23,609 nucleotides of DNA from Synergistales bacterium (GCA_026002695.1 BOCB01000022.1:1-23609); one strand, 5' to 3'; positions 1 through 7,403 are shown, counted from the stretch's first letter. Notes: a model not told the origin generated them from the sequence alone. Made by a program: numbers and translations.

Positions 1-152
1 CCGATGGCGTTGAGATGGTGATGCCCGGAGATAACAGCACGTTTGAGGTAAAGCTGATCGCTCCGATAGCGATGGAGCCCGGCTTGCGTTTTGCCGTCCG
101 CGAAGGCGGCCGCACTGTCGGCGCCGGTGTCGTGACGGAGATAATGGAGTGA
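1..152 (+). CDS. tuf: Elongation factor Tu, C-terminal end (partial)
   Basis: The frame starting at base 3 encodes about 49 residues ending in a TGA at 150-152. The piece DGVEMVMPGDN followed by a GLRFAVREGGRTVGAGVV stretch is the conserved end of EF-Tu domain III, the GTPase that delivers aminoacyl-tRNA to the ribosome. The 5' part lies outside the window. It is followed after 7 bases by rpmG, a common arrangement (tuf-rpmG-secE-nusG). Recognition is from the conserved C-terminal sequence; EF-Tu versus a paralogous tuf copy cannot be told apart here. Confidence 0.95.
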   Translation, partial: DGVEMVMPGDNSTFEVKLIAPIAMEPGLRFAVREGGRTVGAGVVTEIME

Positions 153-159
153 TGTTGAG

Positions 160-309
160 ATGGCTGATATAGTAGGGCTTCAGTGTACTGAGTGCAAGCG
201 CCGTAATTATGTAACGCACGTCAACAAAAAGAAGGCGCAGAAGAAGTTGGAGAAAAAGAAGCATTGCAAGTGGTGCAAAAAACACACCTTGCACAAAGAA
301 ACAAAATAG
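160..309 (+). CDS. rpmG: 50S ribosomal protein L33
   Basis: A 49-residue basic protein beginning MADIVGLQCTECKRRNY. It carries two CxxC pairs (C9/C12 and C36/C39), so it is the zinc-binding (C+) form of L33, a large-subunit protein near the E site. The length matches the family. A GGAG at 146-149 inside the tuf tail, about 10 bases upstream of the ATG, can serve as ribosome-binding site, implying coupling to tuf. The 21 bases after the stop lead directly into tRNA-Trp. Confidence 0.95.
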   Translation: MADIVGLQCTECKRRNYVTHVNKKKAQKKLEKKKHCKWCKKHTLHKETK

Positions 310-330
310 TGTAAAATAAACTTCGCGCGC

Positions 331-408
331 AGGTCTGTAGCTCCTAATTGGTAGAGCACCGCACTCCAAATGCGGGGGTTGAGGGTTCGAATCCTTCCAG
401 GCCTGCCA
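331..408 (+). tRNA. tRNA-Trp (anticodon CCA)
   Basis: A full cloverleaf can be drawn. Acceptor arms are AGGTCTG (331-337) and CAGGCCT (398-404), with one G-T pair. The D stem is GCTC/GAGC. The anticodon stem CCGCA/TGCGG carries the loop CTCCAAA with anticodon CCA at 366-368. The T arm is GAGGG-TTCGAAT-CCTTC. The CCA end is encoded (406-408) and is followed at once by a run of seven T. A tryptophan tRNA between rpmG and secE is a recurrent arrangement in several bacterial phyla. Confidence 0.95.
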
Positions 409-424
409 TTTTTTTGGTATTATT

Positions 425-462
425 GATTTATTGTTAGGAGCTTAAAGGGTAACTATAAAACC
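425..462 (+). repeat. Dispersed repeat A, copy A1
   Basis: One of seven copies in the window of a ~40-bp intergenic element. The core here is AGGAGCTTAAAGGGT, flanked by TTTATTGTTA and TAACTATAAA, which pair at nine of ten positions. It lies about 100 bases upstream of secE in the same orientation. The rest of the 409-565 gap holds no recognised gene or clear promoter. Confidence 0.7.
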
Positions 463-565
463 TGATCGGCTCTACATCTTAAAACGGTGAAATTCCGTTG
501 GGGTTATTTAGTAAACGCTTATTTATCTGCAGTTTTGCGCTGACGATGTTAGGAGGAACTGGTTG

Positions 566-751
566 ATGGAGAAGGTTCTCACCTTTATACGAGAGTCGAA
601 GGTCGAGCTGTTAAAAAAAGTTACGTGGCCTACTCGGAAGCAGGTATTGGCTTCGACGTGGGTTGTGGTAGCATTGACTGTGGTTGTCTCCCTATATTTA
701 TTTGCAATCGACACCGCCTTGACATATATAGCTTCTCTTATACTCGGTTGA
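566..751 (+). CDS. secE: Preprotein translocase subunit SecE
   Basis: A 61-residue protein, the usual size of the short bacterial SecE that clamps SecY in the inner-membrane Sec translocon. A charged amphipathic N-terminus (residues ~1-20) carries the conserved KKVTWPTRKQV motif, followed by a single hydrophobic segment (about 30-58). AGGAGG at 551-556 sits 9 bases before the ATG at 566. A TTG directly upstream at 563 is also in frame and would add one residue. nusG follows after 15 bases, the standard secE-nusG pair. Confidence 0.95.
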   Translation: MEKVLTFIRESKVELLKKVTWPTRKQVLASTWVVVALTVVVSLYLFAIDTALTYIASLILG

Positions 752-766
752 TAACCGTTTTCTGAG

Positions 767-1321
767 ATGGCAAAGCTGAACAAAGACGCCGGGCGTGAAT
801 GGTACGTCGTGCAGACTTATTCCGGTTACGAGAATAAGGTTTGCGCTAACCTCGAACAGCGCATCGCTACGATGGGCATGGAGGATAGGATATTCCGTGT
901 TCTTGTTCCGATGGAGGAGCGCGTCTATAATAAAGAGGGCAAGATAAAGCGCGTAATGCGGAAAATTTTCCCCAGTTATGTATTGGTTGAAATGGTACTT
1001 GAAGAGCAGTCGTGGTATGTTGTCCGTCATACCCCCGGCGTTACGGGTTTTGTTGGGTCAGGTAATCACCCTCTGCCGTTATCCCCCAAGGAAGTCAGTG
1101 AAATAATGGCGAAATTGGCGACGGAACAGTCAAAGCCCAAGGTGGAGACTGGTTTTGCGGTTGGGGATACTATAAGGGTAAAGAGCGGCGCGTTTGCTGG
1201 TCAAGTCGGTCCCGTTCTTGAAGTATCAGAGGACAAGGGGAGGGTGAAATTCAGCGTCCCCGTGTTTGGCGGTATGGAAACTGTTGTCGATGCTGATTAT
1301 ACCGATTTGGAAAAAGTATAG
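767..1321 (+). CDS. nusG: Transcription termination/antitermination factor NusG
   Basis: A 184-aa protein of normal NusG length. The N-terminal NGN domain contains EWYVVQTYSGYENKV and the FPSYVLVEM strand that contacts the RNA polymerase clamp. The C-terminal KOW domain (about residues 125-184) begins VGDTIRVKSGAFAGQVG. NusG modulates elongation and couples to Rho or to ribosomal protein S10. The gene lies just after secE and before rplK, as expected. The Shine-Dalgarno upstream is weak (CTGAG), suggesting translation coupled to secE. Confidence 0.97.
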   Translation: MAKLNKDAGREWYVVQTYSGYENKVCANLEQRIATMGMEDRIFRVLVPMEERVYNKEGKIKRVMRKIFPSYVLVEMVLEEQSWYVVRHTPGVTGFVGSGNHPLPLSPKEVSEIMAKLATEQSKPKVETGFAVGDTIRVKSGAFAGQVGPVLEVSEDKGRVKFSVPVFGGMETVVDADYTDLEKV

Positions 1322-1332
1322 ATGAACTATAT

Positions 1333-1352
1333 GCCGCGATTAGTGTCGCGGC
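1333..1352 (+). terminator. Hairpin in the nusG-rplK gap
   Basis: A perfect 7-bp stem, GCCGCGA/TCGCGGC, with a 6-base loop begins 12 bases after the nusG stop codon. The following bases (TTTAAG) are only weakly T-rich, so it may be a weak terminator, a processing site or a leader structure for rplK. Confidence 0.4.
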
Positions 1353-1454
1353 TTTAAGTATACACTGGCATGGAAGCCCGGCTTTTTATTTTGCGGTTAA
1401 GTATGATAACTTACCTGACGGGATTCAGCGGTGATTTTAAGGAGGTAATTTATA

Positions 1455-1880
1455 TTGGCTAAGAAAGTAATTGGGGAGTTGAAACTCCAGCTTCCCGCAG
1501 GTAAGGCTACTCCGGCGCCTCCGGTAGGTCCGGCGTTGGGGCAGCGGGGCGTCAATATCATGGAGTTCGTCAAGCAGTTCAACGCTAAGACAGCCGATCA
1601 GGTGGGAATGATAATACCTGTTGTTATAACTGTTTACGCTGACCGCAGTTTCTCCTTTATAATGAAGACCCCGCCGGCGAGCATTCTCCTGAAGAAGGCC
1701 GCGGGCAAGGAGAAAGGTTCCGGTGTGCCAAACAAGAACTTCGTCGGCAAGGTGACAAAGAAGCAGGTGCAGGATATAGCCAACCTCAAGATGGAGGACC
1801 TTAACGCCGGAAGTTTGGAAGCGGCGGTGCGGACGATAGAGGGTACTGCTCGCTCGATGGGGGTGGAAATAACGAGTTAA
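1455..1880 (+). CDS. rplK: 50S ribosomal protein L11
   Basis: A 141-aa protein, the standard length for L11, which binds 23S rRNA in the GTPase-associated centre. The N-terminal proline-rich motif PAGKATPAPPVGPALGQRGV and the C-terminal RNA-binding part ending in ARSMGVEI are intact. The start is a TTG with AAGGAGG ending at 1445, 9 bases upstream; no ATG fits. A non-ATG start for such a highly expressed protein is notable. rplA follows after a 151-base gap holding repeat A2. Confidence 0.97.
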   Translation: MAKKVIGELKLQLPAGKATPAPPVGPALGQRGVNIMEFVKQFNAKTADQVGMIIPVVITVYADRSFSFIMKTPPASILLKKAAGKEKGSGVPNKNFVGKVTKKQVQDIANLKMEDLNAGSLEAAVRTIEGTARSMGVEITS

Positions 1881-1905
1881 ACCCGTTATAAGGCGGAGTT
1901 GGTCA

Positions 1906-1947
1906 GGTTTTTATCGTTACCCTTTAGGCTCCTAACGATAAATCGGT
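1906..1947 (-). repeat. Dispersed repeat A, copy A2
   Basis: The most symmetrical copy of family A. Read on the - strand, TTTATCGTTA and TAACGATAAA form a perfect 10-bp inverted repeat around the core GGAGCCTAAAGGG. It lies between rplK and rplA, opposite to their transcription. A second complementary pair, AACCCGTT just after rplK (1880-1887) and AACGGGTT (1956-1963), brackets the element. Confidence 0.75.
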
Positions 1948-2031
1948 CTTTAATTAACGGGTTAAACCTGTAATATATATTGTGGGAGGAGACCTGACGG
2001 TTTCCGAGAATACCACGGGAGGTATGTATAA

Positions 2032-2739
2032 ATGGCTAAAAAGAGTAAGAGGTACAGAGCGATAAGCGAAAAAGTGGAAGCGGGGCGGGAGTACTCGCTC
2101 ACTGATGCCGTGGCTCTCGTGAAGGAGTGCGCTACGGCGAAGTTTGACGAGAGCGTCGAATTGCACGTGAAGCTGGGGGTAGATCCGCGTCACGCTGACC
2201 AGCAGGTTAGAAGCACGGTGGGTTTGCCTCACGGTACAGGGCACACGAAGCGTGTACTTGTAATAGCGTCCGCTGAAAAGCAGCAGGACGCCAAGGACGC
2301 CGGCGCTGATTTCGTCGGAGGCGAGGAGAAGGTTGCCGAGATAGACGGCGGCTGGCTCGACTTTGACGCGCTGATCGCCACGCCTGACATGATGAAGGTG
2401 ATAGGTCGTCTCGGTAAGGTGCTTGGGCCAAGGGGTTTGATGCCGAGCGCCAAGACGAACACCGTTACTGCGGACGTAGCCGGGGCTGTGAAGGAGATAA
2501 AGGCCGGCCGCGTGGAGTTTCGCGTCGACAAGGCCGGAATAATCCACAATGGCGTGGGACGCGCGTCATTCACCACAACTCAGCTCGCCGAAAACATACA
2601 GACGATCCTTCGCGCGATTATAAAGGCTCGTCCGTCCGCTGTAAAAGGCACGTACCTGAAGAGCATATCGATCTCATCGACCATGGGCGTGGGTGTGAAG
2701 GTTGATGCCCTTGCGGTGCAGAAGGAGACAGGCGAGTAA
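2032..2739 (+). CDS. rplA: 50S ribosomal protein L1
   Basis: A 235-aa protein of typical L1 length; L1 forms the mobile stalk at the ribosomal E site and in many bacteria represses its own operon by binding mRNA. Diagnostic stretches include VELHVKLGVDPRHADQQVR, the GRLGKVLGPRGLMPSAKTNT loop and the C-terminal KGTYLKSISISSTMGVGVKV. GGGAGG at about 2019-2024 precedes the ATG. It follows rplK and precedes the L10 leader. Confidence 0.97.
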   Translation: MAKKSKRYRAISEKVEAGREYSLTDAVALVKECATAKFDESVELHVKLGVDPRHADQQVRSTVGLPHGTGHTKRVLVIASAEKQQDAKDAGADFVGGEEKVAEIDGGWLDFDALIATPDMMKVIGRLGKVLGPRGLMPSAKTNTVTADVAGAVKEIKAGRVEFRVDKAGIIHNGVGRASFTTTQLAENIQTILRAIIKARPSAVKGTYLKSISISSTMGVGVKVDALAVQKETGE

Positions 2740-2780
2740 AGGGTAACGGTAAAACACTGTATTTGTTTTTATATATGTTC

Positions 2781-2906
2781 CGGAGCTAAAGACAGCGGGT
2801 GTCGTATTTTGCGGCTGAAGAATCCCGCCGAGGTTCGAGACAGCGTATGTAATATGCTGATCTGAGCCGGGCTCTCTTTATATGGAGGGTCCGGCTTTTA
2901 ATTTTC
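2781..2906 (+). promoter_or_regulatory. L10-type ribosomal protein leader with attenuator
   Basis: The 193-base rplA-rplJ gap carries the hallmarks of the L10 leader: an AGACAGCGGGTG segment, with GCGGG at 2794-2798 pairing to CCCGC at 2824-2828, followed by CGAGG. In known cases this mRNA structure is bound by L10(L12) and represses rplJL. It ends in a terminator-like hairpin (2865-2876 with 2885-2896, 12 pairs including two G-T) followed by TTTTAATTTT, so control may act by premature termination as well as on translation. The call is from recognised motifs and hand pairing, not a covariance search. Confidence 0.75.
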
Positions 2907-2932
2907 TGATATAACTGAGGGGAGGTGAATTT

Positions 2933-3463
2933 ATGCCTACAGATGCAAAGCGGAAGATGATAGATTTGCTTGCCGAAAAAGTTAAGGCAAGTCAGGCTAT
3001 TTACATAGTGGAGTACAGAGGGCTGACCGTATCGAAAGCTACGGCTGTCCGTAAATCCGTAAGGGCGTCCGAGGGCGAGATAAAGATTGCCAAGAACACG
3101 TTCGTGCGAATAGCGCTCAGTGAGTCGGGGCTGCCGGAGGCGCGCGATATAGACTTCGGGCCGAACGCCTATGTATTCGCTTATAAGGATCCGGCGGCCA
3201 CCGCAAAGGCGCTGCGCGATTTCTCCAAGGAGAAGGGCAATGAAGCGCTCGTCATAAAGGGCGGCATCATGGGCGGCAAGGTGATTTCGGCCGCTGACGT
3301 GATAGCGCTCGCAGATCTGCCGCCGCGCGAGGTGCTCTTGGCGCAGCTGCTTGGCGTCATGAACGGACCGATACGCTCGTTCGTTACGGTGCTGTCCGGT
3401 CCGGCGCGCGGGCTCGTTACCGCGTTGTCGCAGATCGCGGAACAGAAGGAAAAGGCCGCGTAA
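2933..3463 (+). CDS. rplJ: 50S ribosomal protein L10
   Basis: A 176-aa protein of normal L10 length, the stalk base that anchors L7/L12 dimers to the large subunit. The N-terminal half has the recognisable AIYIVEYRGLTVSKATAVRK and IKIAKNTFVRIAL segments. The C-terminal helix (about 140-176), which binds L7/L12, ends in EQKEKAA. A strong GGGGAGGTG site lies 7-8 bases before the ATG. It is preceded by the L10 leader and followed after 42 bases by rplL. Confidence 0.97.
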   Translation: MPTDAKRKMIDLLAEKVKASQAIYIVEYRGLTVSKATAVRKSVRASEGEIKIAKNTFVRIALSESGLPEARDIDFGPNAYVFAYKDPAATAKALRDFSKEKGNEALVIKGGIMGGKVISAADVIALADLPPREVLLAQLLGVMNGPIRSFVTVLSGPARGLVTALSQIAEQKEKAA

Positions 3464-3505
3464 GGCGGCAAGTACGCACGATATAAAATAAGGGGGAGTT
3501 ATATT

Positions 3506-3880
3506 ATGACACGCGAGGAACTCGTAAAGGCTATAGAAGAGATGTCGGTACTCGAACTCTCAGAGCTCGTCAAGGAACTTGAGGAGAAGTTCGGCGTATC
3601 TGCTGCCGCCCCGGTGGGCGTAGTAGCGGCGGTTGCCGCCGCTCCCGCAGCCGCGGCGGAGGAGGAAAAGACGGAGTTCGATGTAATTCTTACCGATCAC
3701 GGCGCTAACAAGATCAACGTCATCAAGGTCGTCCGCGAGATAACCGGACTTGGGCTGAAGGAAGCTAAGGATCTCGCCGACAACCCGCCGAAGCCGATAA
3801 AGGAAGCCGCTTCAAAGGATGAGGCCGAGGACATCAAGAAGAAGATCGAAGAGGCCGGCGGCAAGGTCGAATTTAAATAA
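3506..3880 (+). CDS. rplL: 50S ribosomal protein L7/L12
   Basis: A 124-aa acidic protein of standard L7/L12 length. It has the N-terminal dimerisation helix (ELSELVKELEEKFGV), an Ala-rich hinge (about residues 33-52) and the C-terminal domain with KINVIKVVREITGLGLKEAK that recruits translation factors. GGGGGAG precedes the ATG. A strong terminator lies 11 bases after the stop. rpoB, which follows rplL in most bacteria, is not the next gene. Confidence 0.98.
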   Translation: MTREELVKAIEEMSVLELSELVKELEEKFGVSAAAPVGVVAAVAAAPAAAAEEEKTEFDVILTDHGANKINVIKVVREITGLGLKEAKDLADNPPKPIKEAASKDEAEDIKKKIEEAGGKVEFK

Positions 3881-3891
3881 CTTTGTCTTTG

Positions 3892-3936
3892 CGAAAGCCG
3901 TTCGCTGTTTCTCAGCGGGCGGCTTTCGATTTATTA
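3892..3936 (+). terminator. Rho-independent terminator of the rplJL operon
   Basis: CGAAAGCCG (3892-3900) pairs perfectly with CGGCTTTCG (3920-3928), with a further inner CGCT/AGCG pairing, and is followed by ATTTATTATT. The tail runs directly into repeat A3. Confidence 0.88.
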
Positions 3937-3969
3937 TTGTCAGGCGCCTAAAGGATCAAAGATAAAACC
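3929..3969 (+). repeat. Dispersed repeat A, copy A3
   Basis: A diverged copy of family A (core AGGCGCCTAAAGGAT, end GATAAAACC). It starts in the T-rich tail of the rplL terminator and reads in the direction of the downstream amidohydrolase. Confidence 0.65.
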
Positions 3970-3990
3970 TTTGGGAAATCATAAATATAA

Positions 3991-4038
3991 TGACGACGGG
4001 CGAACCATGACGACGGGCGGCCAATGGTCGCCCCTACG
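3991..4038 (+). repeat. Tandem 17-bp repeat and dispersed repeat D, copy D1
   Basis: Two tandem 17-base units start TGACGACGGGCG (3991-4007 and 4008-4024) and lead into the hairpin GGGCGGCC-AAT-GGTCGCCC (4015-4033), which is followed by CTACG. The same hairpin-CTACG unit occurs at 14595-14621 (D2) and, degenerate, at 8430-8452 (D3). The only ATG available to the next gene (4024) lies inside this repeat. Confidence 0.6.
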
Positions 4039-4053
4039 ATAGGGGCTGTAAAT

Positions 4054-4896
4054 TTGATAGTTGATGTCCATACACACATATATCACCCTGACATCGTAAA
4101 AAATTGGCGAGGCATAGCGGAGCGCGAGAAATTGTTCGGCGTGCTTGCGTCGGGTGTTGTCCATAAATGGGCGGCGGGTGAGGACGTTCTCTCCGCTATG
4201 GACGAAGACGGGGTGGGTGAGAGCTTTGTCTGCGGCTTTGCTTTTTCGGACTTGGCTCTGTGCAGGGAGAGCAACGACTATGTTTTGGACTGCGCCGCTC
4301 GCTCGGGAGGCAGACTCAGGCCTGTTATAGCTGTTCCTCCTCTCGCGCGGGGCGCTGCCGGCGAGATAGAGCGCTGCGCCGAGCTGGGGGCCATTGGCGT
4401 TGGGGAGCTTCAGCCTGAGGGGCAGGATTTTGATATAAGCAGGATAGAGGAGACATGGCGTTTGGCTGCCGTTTGCCATGAGCGTGGTTTGTTTGTGATG
4501 ATACACACCGCTGAACCGATTGGGCGCGGCTATCCGGGCAAGGGCGGCGTTGGCCCGATCGAGGCATATAGATTTGCCGTCAATCATCCTGAGCTTCGCG
4601 TGGTGTTCGCGCACTGGGGGGGCGGGTTGTTTTTTTACGAGCAGATGAGCGGCGTCAAAACAGCTCTGAAAAATGTGTGGTACGATACGGCGGCAGCTCC
4701 CTTTGTGTATAACCCTTCAATTTTCGGCAGTGCTGTCGCGTCGGGGGCGGGTGAAAAATTATTGTACGGCTCGGATTTTCCGCTTCTGAGGTATCCGAGA
4801 TATAAAAAAATGATAGAAGCCGGTTTACTTACAACTGACGAGTTCGAAAAAATTACGAGCGCTAATGTCGAGAGACTTCTTCATTCGGGAGGTTGA
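4054..4896 (+). CDS. Amidohydrolase-family metal-dependent hydrolase (Amidohydro_2 type)
   Basis: Probably a TIM-barrel metal-dependent hydrolase or decarboxylase of unknown substrate. Starting at TTG 4054 gives MIVDVHTHIYHP, the N-terminus usual in this family, with the HxH metal-binding pair. Later landmarks are FVMIHTAEP, VVFAHWGGG and LYGSDFPLLRYP, supplying further expected His and Asp ligands. AGGGG at 4041-4045 is a modest ribosome-binding site. An in-frame ATG at 4024 would add ten residues but lies in repeat D1 with no Shine-Dalgarno. The protein is 280 aa, typical for the family. Its neighbours do not indicate a pathway; the C-terminus is complete. Confidence 0.85.
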   Translation: MIVDVHTHIYHPDIVKNWRGIAEREKLFGVLASGVVHKWAAGEDVLSAMDEDGVGESFVCGFAFSDLALCRESNDYVLDCAARSGGRLRPVIAVPPLARGAAGEIERCAELGAIGVGELQPEGQDFDISRIEETWRLAAVCHERGLFVMIHTAEPIGRGYPGKGGVGPIEAYRFAVNHPELRVVFAHWGGGLFFYEQMSGVKTALKNVWYDTAAAPFVYNPSIFGSAVASGAGEKLLYGSDFPLLRYPRYKKMIEAGLLTTDEFEKITSANVERLLHSGG

Positions 4897-4943
4897 GGTG
4901 TTATAATCGGACAGGTTTATTGTGAATATAAAAACATAAAGGC

Positions 4944-5016
4944 TTTTGACTTTTCAAATGGGGTCAAGGGGGTAACGCCCCCTTGCGGGGGTGTGGGGCG
5001 AACAGCCTCACGGTTT
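4944..5016 (+). repeat. Dispersed repeat C, copy C1
   Basis: Starts TTTTGACTTTTCAAAT, then the hairpin CAAGGGGG-TAACG-CCCCCTTG (4965-4985), then GCGGGGGTGTGGGGCGA and CGGTTT. A second copy in opposite orientation lies at 7441-7509. It fills most of the gap between the amidohydrolase and ackA and could act as a terminator for the former. Confidence 0.7.
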
Positions 5017-5049
5017 GGCTTTTAACTTTATAGGAGGTCGTAATCTCAG

Positions 5050-6246
5050 ATGAAAATTCTTGTTTTGAACTGCGGCAGCTCATCGCTCAAATATCAATTG
5101 TTCGAGATGGACACGGAGGCTGTTCTCGCGAAGGGGCTTGTCGAGAGGATAGGGTTGGCGGGCGCTTGTGTTAAGCATACGAAGGATAACAAATCCACCG
5201 TCCGTGAGGAGGAGATTGCGGATCACACGAAGGCCATAAAGATAGTGCTCGAATTGCTGCTCGATCGCGAGGTCGGCGCGCTGAAGAGCCTTGACGAGCT
5301 TTCGGCGGTCGGGCACCGTATTGTGCATGGCGGAGAGAACTACAGCAAGTCGGTTAAGGTAACGGACGCCGTCATAAAGGAGATAGAGAGCTGCGTTCCG
5401 CTGGCCCCGCTCCACAACCCGGCTAACCTCATGGGTATTCACGCCATGACGAACACGCTGCCCGGCGTTACAAACGTCGCTGCGTTCGACACGGCGTTTC
5501 ATCAGACGATGCCGCCCAAGGCCTATATCTACGGCATACCTTACGAGTATTACGAGAACGACAAAGTGCGCCGCTATTCGTTCCACGGCATGAGCCACGC
5601 GTTTGTCTCGGCTCGCGCGGCTGAAATACTGGGCAAGCCGGCCTCGTCGCTCAAGATAATTACCTGTCACCTCGGCAACGGCAGCTCGATTACGGCGGTT
5701 GACGGAGGGAAGAGCGTCGACTCGAGCCTCGGGATGGGTACGACGCCCGGAATATTAATGGGCACCCGCTGCGGAGACATCGACGCGTCGGTAGTGCTCC
5801 ACCTTGTGACAAAACACGGGGACGCGGCTAAGGTCAGCGATATACTCCACAAGAAGAGCGGCTTGATAGGCGTGTCGGGTGTGTCGAGCGACTTGCGCGA
5901 CGTGGAGGAAGCTGCGAAGAAGGGGAACGAGCGCGCGAAGCTCGCTTCTGATATGCTCTGCACCTCGGTGAAGAAGCATATCGCGTCGTACGCGGCGGTA
6001 ATGGGCGGCGCAGACGCGATAGTGTTCACTGCCGGCATAGGCGAGAACAGCGACTCGGTGCGTGCCGCCGTAACGAAAGGCTTGGAGTTTATGGGCGTGA
6101 AGCTCGACGAGGGCAAGAACGCCGGGCTGCGCGGCAAAGAGGCTGTAATCAGCGCGGACGACTCCAAGGTTAAGGTGATGGTCGTGCCGACGAACGAGGA
6201 ATTGATGATCGCCCGCGACGCGAAGAGGATTGCGGAGGGAAAATGA
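5050..6246 (+). CDS. ackA: Acetate kinase
   Basis: A 398-aa cytoplasmic enzyme of standard length that interconverts acetyl phosphate + ADP and acetate + ATP, the ATP-yielding step of acetogenic fermentation. Family signatures are intact: LNCGSSSLKYQ (about residues 6-16), VGHRIVHGG, AAFDTAFHQTMP, HLGNGSSITAV and FTAGIGENS. AGGAGG lies upstream of the ATG. Its stop overlaps the start of the DUF177 gene by four bases (ATGA), so ackA, DUF177 and rpmF are co-translated. No phosphotransacetylase gene is in the window. Confidence 0.97.
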   Translation: MKILVLNCGSSSLKYQLFEMDTEAVLAKGLVERIGLAGACVKHTKDNKSTVREEEIADHTKAIKIVLELLLDREVGALKSLDELSAVGHRIVHGGENYSKSVKVTDAVIKEIESCVPLAPLHNPANLMGIHAMTNTLPGVTNVAAFDTAFHQTMPPKAYIYGIPYEYYENDKVRRYSFHGMSHAFVSARAAEILGKPASSLKIITCHLGNGSSITAVDGGKSVDSSLGMGTTPGILMGTRCGDIDASVVLHLVTKHGDAAKVSDILHKKSGLIGVSGVSSDLRDVEEAAKKGNERAKLASDMLCTSVKKHIASYAAVMGGADAIVFTAGIGENSDSVRAAVTKGLEFMGVKLDEGKNAGLRGKEAVISADDSKVKVMVVPTNEELMIARDAKRIAEGK

Positions 6247-6806
6247 ATACAGTCTCTCTGCCCCCGGACGAATGGCGGTGCGGAATTCTCATATCGCGTG
6301 TGCCGAAGGACGGCACGGCGTACAGCGAGAGCTTTTCTCTTCCGCTTGACGCCGCCATATCGCACTGGGGGCAGGAGTACATACCGGCGGAGCCGATTCA
6401 TGCCGATATTGAGGCGTCTTACGTGAATGAGCGGATACTCGCGCGCGTGATATGCCGCGCCGAATTTACGCTCCCCTGCTCGAGGTGTCTTGCCGAAACG
6501 AGGGTTGCAATTTTTGGCGATTTGAGGTATCTTTTTACGCTGAGTGGTGAGGCGCCGGAGGACGATGACGAAGCGGACGACGGAGACGTTGATGTAATAC
6601 CTGTGGACGCTTTCGAGTCCGAGATAGAAATGACGCCGTATATATGGGAGGCGCTGCTTCTGAATTTGCCGGAGCGGGCACTCTGTTCGGAGAACTGCAA
6701 GGGTTTGTGCCATATATGCGGGTATGACAAAAACATCGGAGACTGCGGCTGCAAGGAGGACAATCCTGATCCGAGGCTGGCTGTTCTTCGTGATTTGATG
6801 GAATAG
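6243..6806 (+). CDS. DUF177 (YceD-family) protein
   Basis: A 187-aa protein matching the YceD/DUF177 family, which nearly always precedes rpmF and has been linked to large-subunit rRNA processing or accumulation. Visible features are the CSRCLAE motif (C79 and C82), a central acidic stretch (DDDEADDGDVDV) and a Cys-rich end with CHICGYDKNIGDCGC, suggesting metal binding. The ATG overlaps the ackA stop codon, and rpmF follows after 12 bases. The exact molecular function is not settled. Confidence 0.9.
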   Translation: MNTVSLPPDEWRCGILISRVPKDGTAYSESFSLPLDAAISHWGQEYIPAEPIHADIEASYVNERILARVICRAEFTLPCSRCLAETRVAIFGDLRYLFTLSGEAPEDDDEADDGDVDVIPVDAFESEIEMTPYIWEALLLNLPERALCSENCKGLCHICGYDKNIGDCGCKEDNPDPRLAVLRDLME

Positions 6807-6818
6807 GGAGGGAATAAC

Positions 6819-7010
6819 ATGGCAACGCCAAAAAGACGAATTTCACACGCGCGCACTCATAATCGCAAAGCAAAGTTCCTCGCTTCTCTAACGGCTCCTG
6901 AGGTTACTACGTGCCCCCGCTGCGGCGAGAGCGTGCAGACGCATCGCGCGTGCAGCGCCTGCGGCTACTATCGCGGCAGGCAAGTGCTCAAAGTAGCTGA
7001 GGAAGAATAA
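6819..7010 (+). CDS. rpmF: 50S ribosomal protein L32
   Basis: A 63-aa basic protein starting MATPKRRISHARTHNRKAKF, the usual L32 N-terminus. It has two CxxC pairs (CPRC and CSAC), so it is the zinc-binding form. GGGAGG lies 8 bases before the ATG. It is the partner of the preceding DUF177 gene. Only two bases separate its stop from the next gene. Confidence 0.96.
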   Translation: MATPKRRISHARTHNRKAKFLASLTAPEVTTCPRCGESVQTHRACSACGYYRGRQVLKVAEEE

Positions 7011-7012
7011 TA

Positions 7013-7381
7013 ATGATAAGGACGAAGTTCCTGCACTGCAATCTCAATGTGTTCGACCTTCAGAGGAGCCTTGAGTTCTACGGGAAGGCTCTCGGTCTTA
7101 GCGAGGTTAGGCGCAAGGATACGGATAAATTCACGCTGGTCTTCCTTGGCGAAGGCTCGACTGATTTCAATCTGGAGCTTACCATGCTCAAGGACAGGAC
7201 GGAACCCTACGACCTCGGCGACAACGAGTCACACATAGCGTTCGAACCGGAGGACTTCGACGCGGCCCACAAGCACCATGAGAAAATGGGCTGTATTTGC
7301 TTCGAGAACCACGACATGGGAATCTATTTCATCGAGGATCCGGACGGGTACTGGTTGGAAGTAATTCCTCGCAGAAGCTGA
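7013..7381 (+). CDS. Glyoxalase I-like VOC-family protein
   Basis: A 122-aa protein of the vicinal-oxygen-chelate fold with two beta-alpha-beta-beta-beta modules. Residues H8, E55, H74 and E116 sit where bacterial glyoxalase I has its four metal ligands, and LQRSLEFYGKALGL and FIEDPDGYWLEVI are typical of lactoylglutathione lyase-like proteins. It probably binds a divalent metal and acts on a methylglyoxal-thiol adduct or a related compound. It lies two bases after rpmF, so it belongs to the same transcript, which ends at a hairpin at 7404-7432. The true substrate cannot be read from sequence. Confidence 0.88.
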   Translation: MIRTKFLHCNLNVFDLQRSLEFYGKALGLSEVRRKDTDKFTLVFLGEGSTDFNLELTMLKDRTEPYDLGDNESHIAFEPEDFDAAHKHHEKMGCICFENHDMGIYFIEDPDGYWLEVIPRRS

Positions 7382-7403
7382 ACACCGAGCAAAGAGAAAA
7401 CTA

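Noticed and set aside
5667..6713. 348-aa open frame on the - strand opposite ackA and the DUF177 gene
   Set aside because: It is antisense to two clear genes, has no family resemblance and no ribosome-binding site; it results from GC-rich codon bias.
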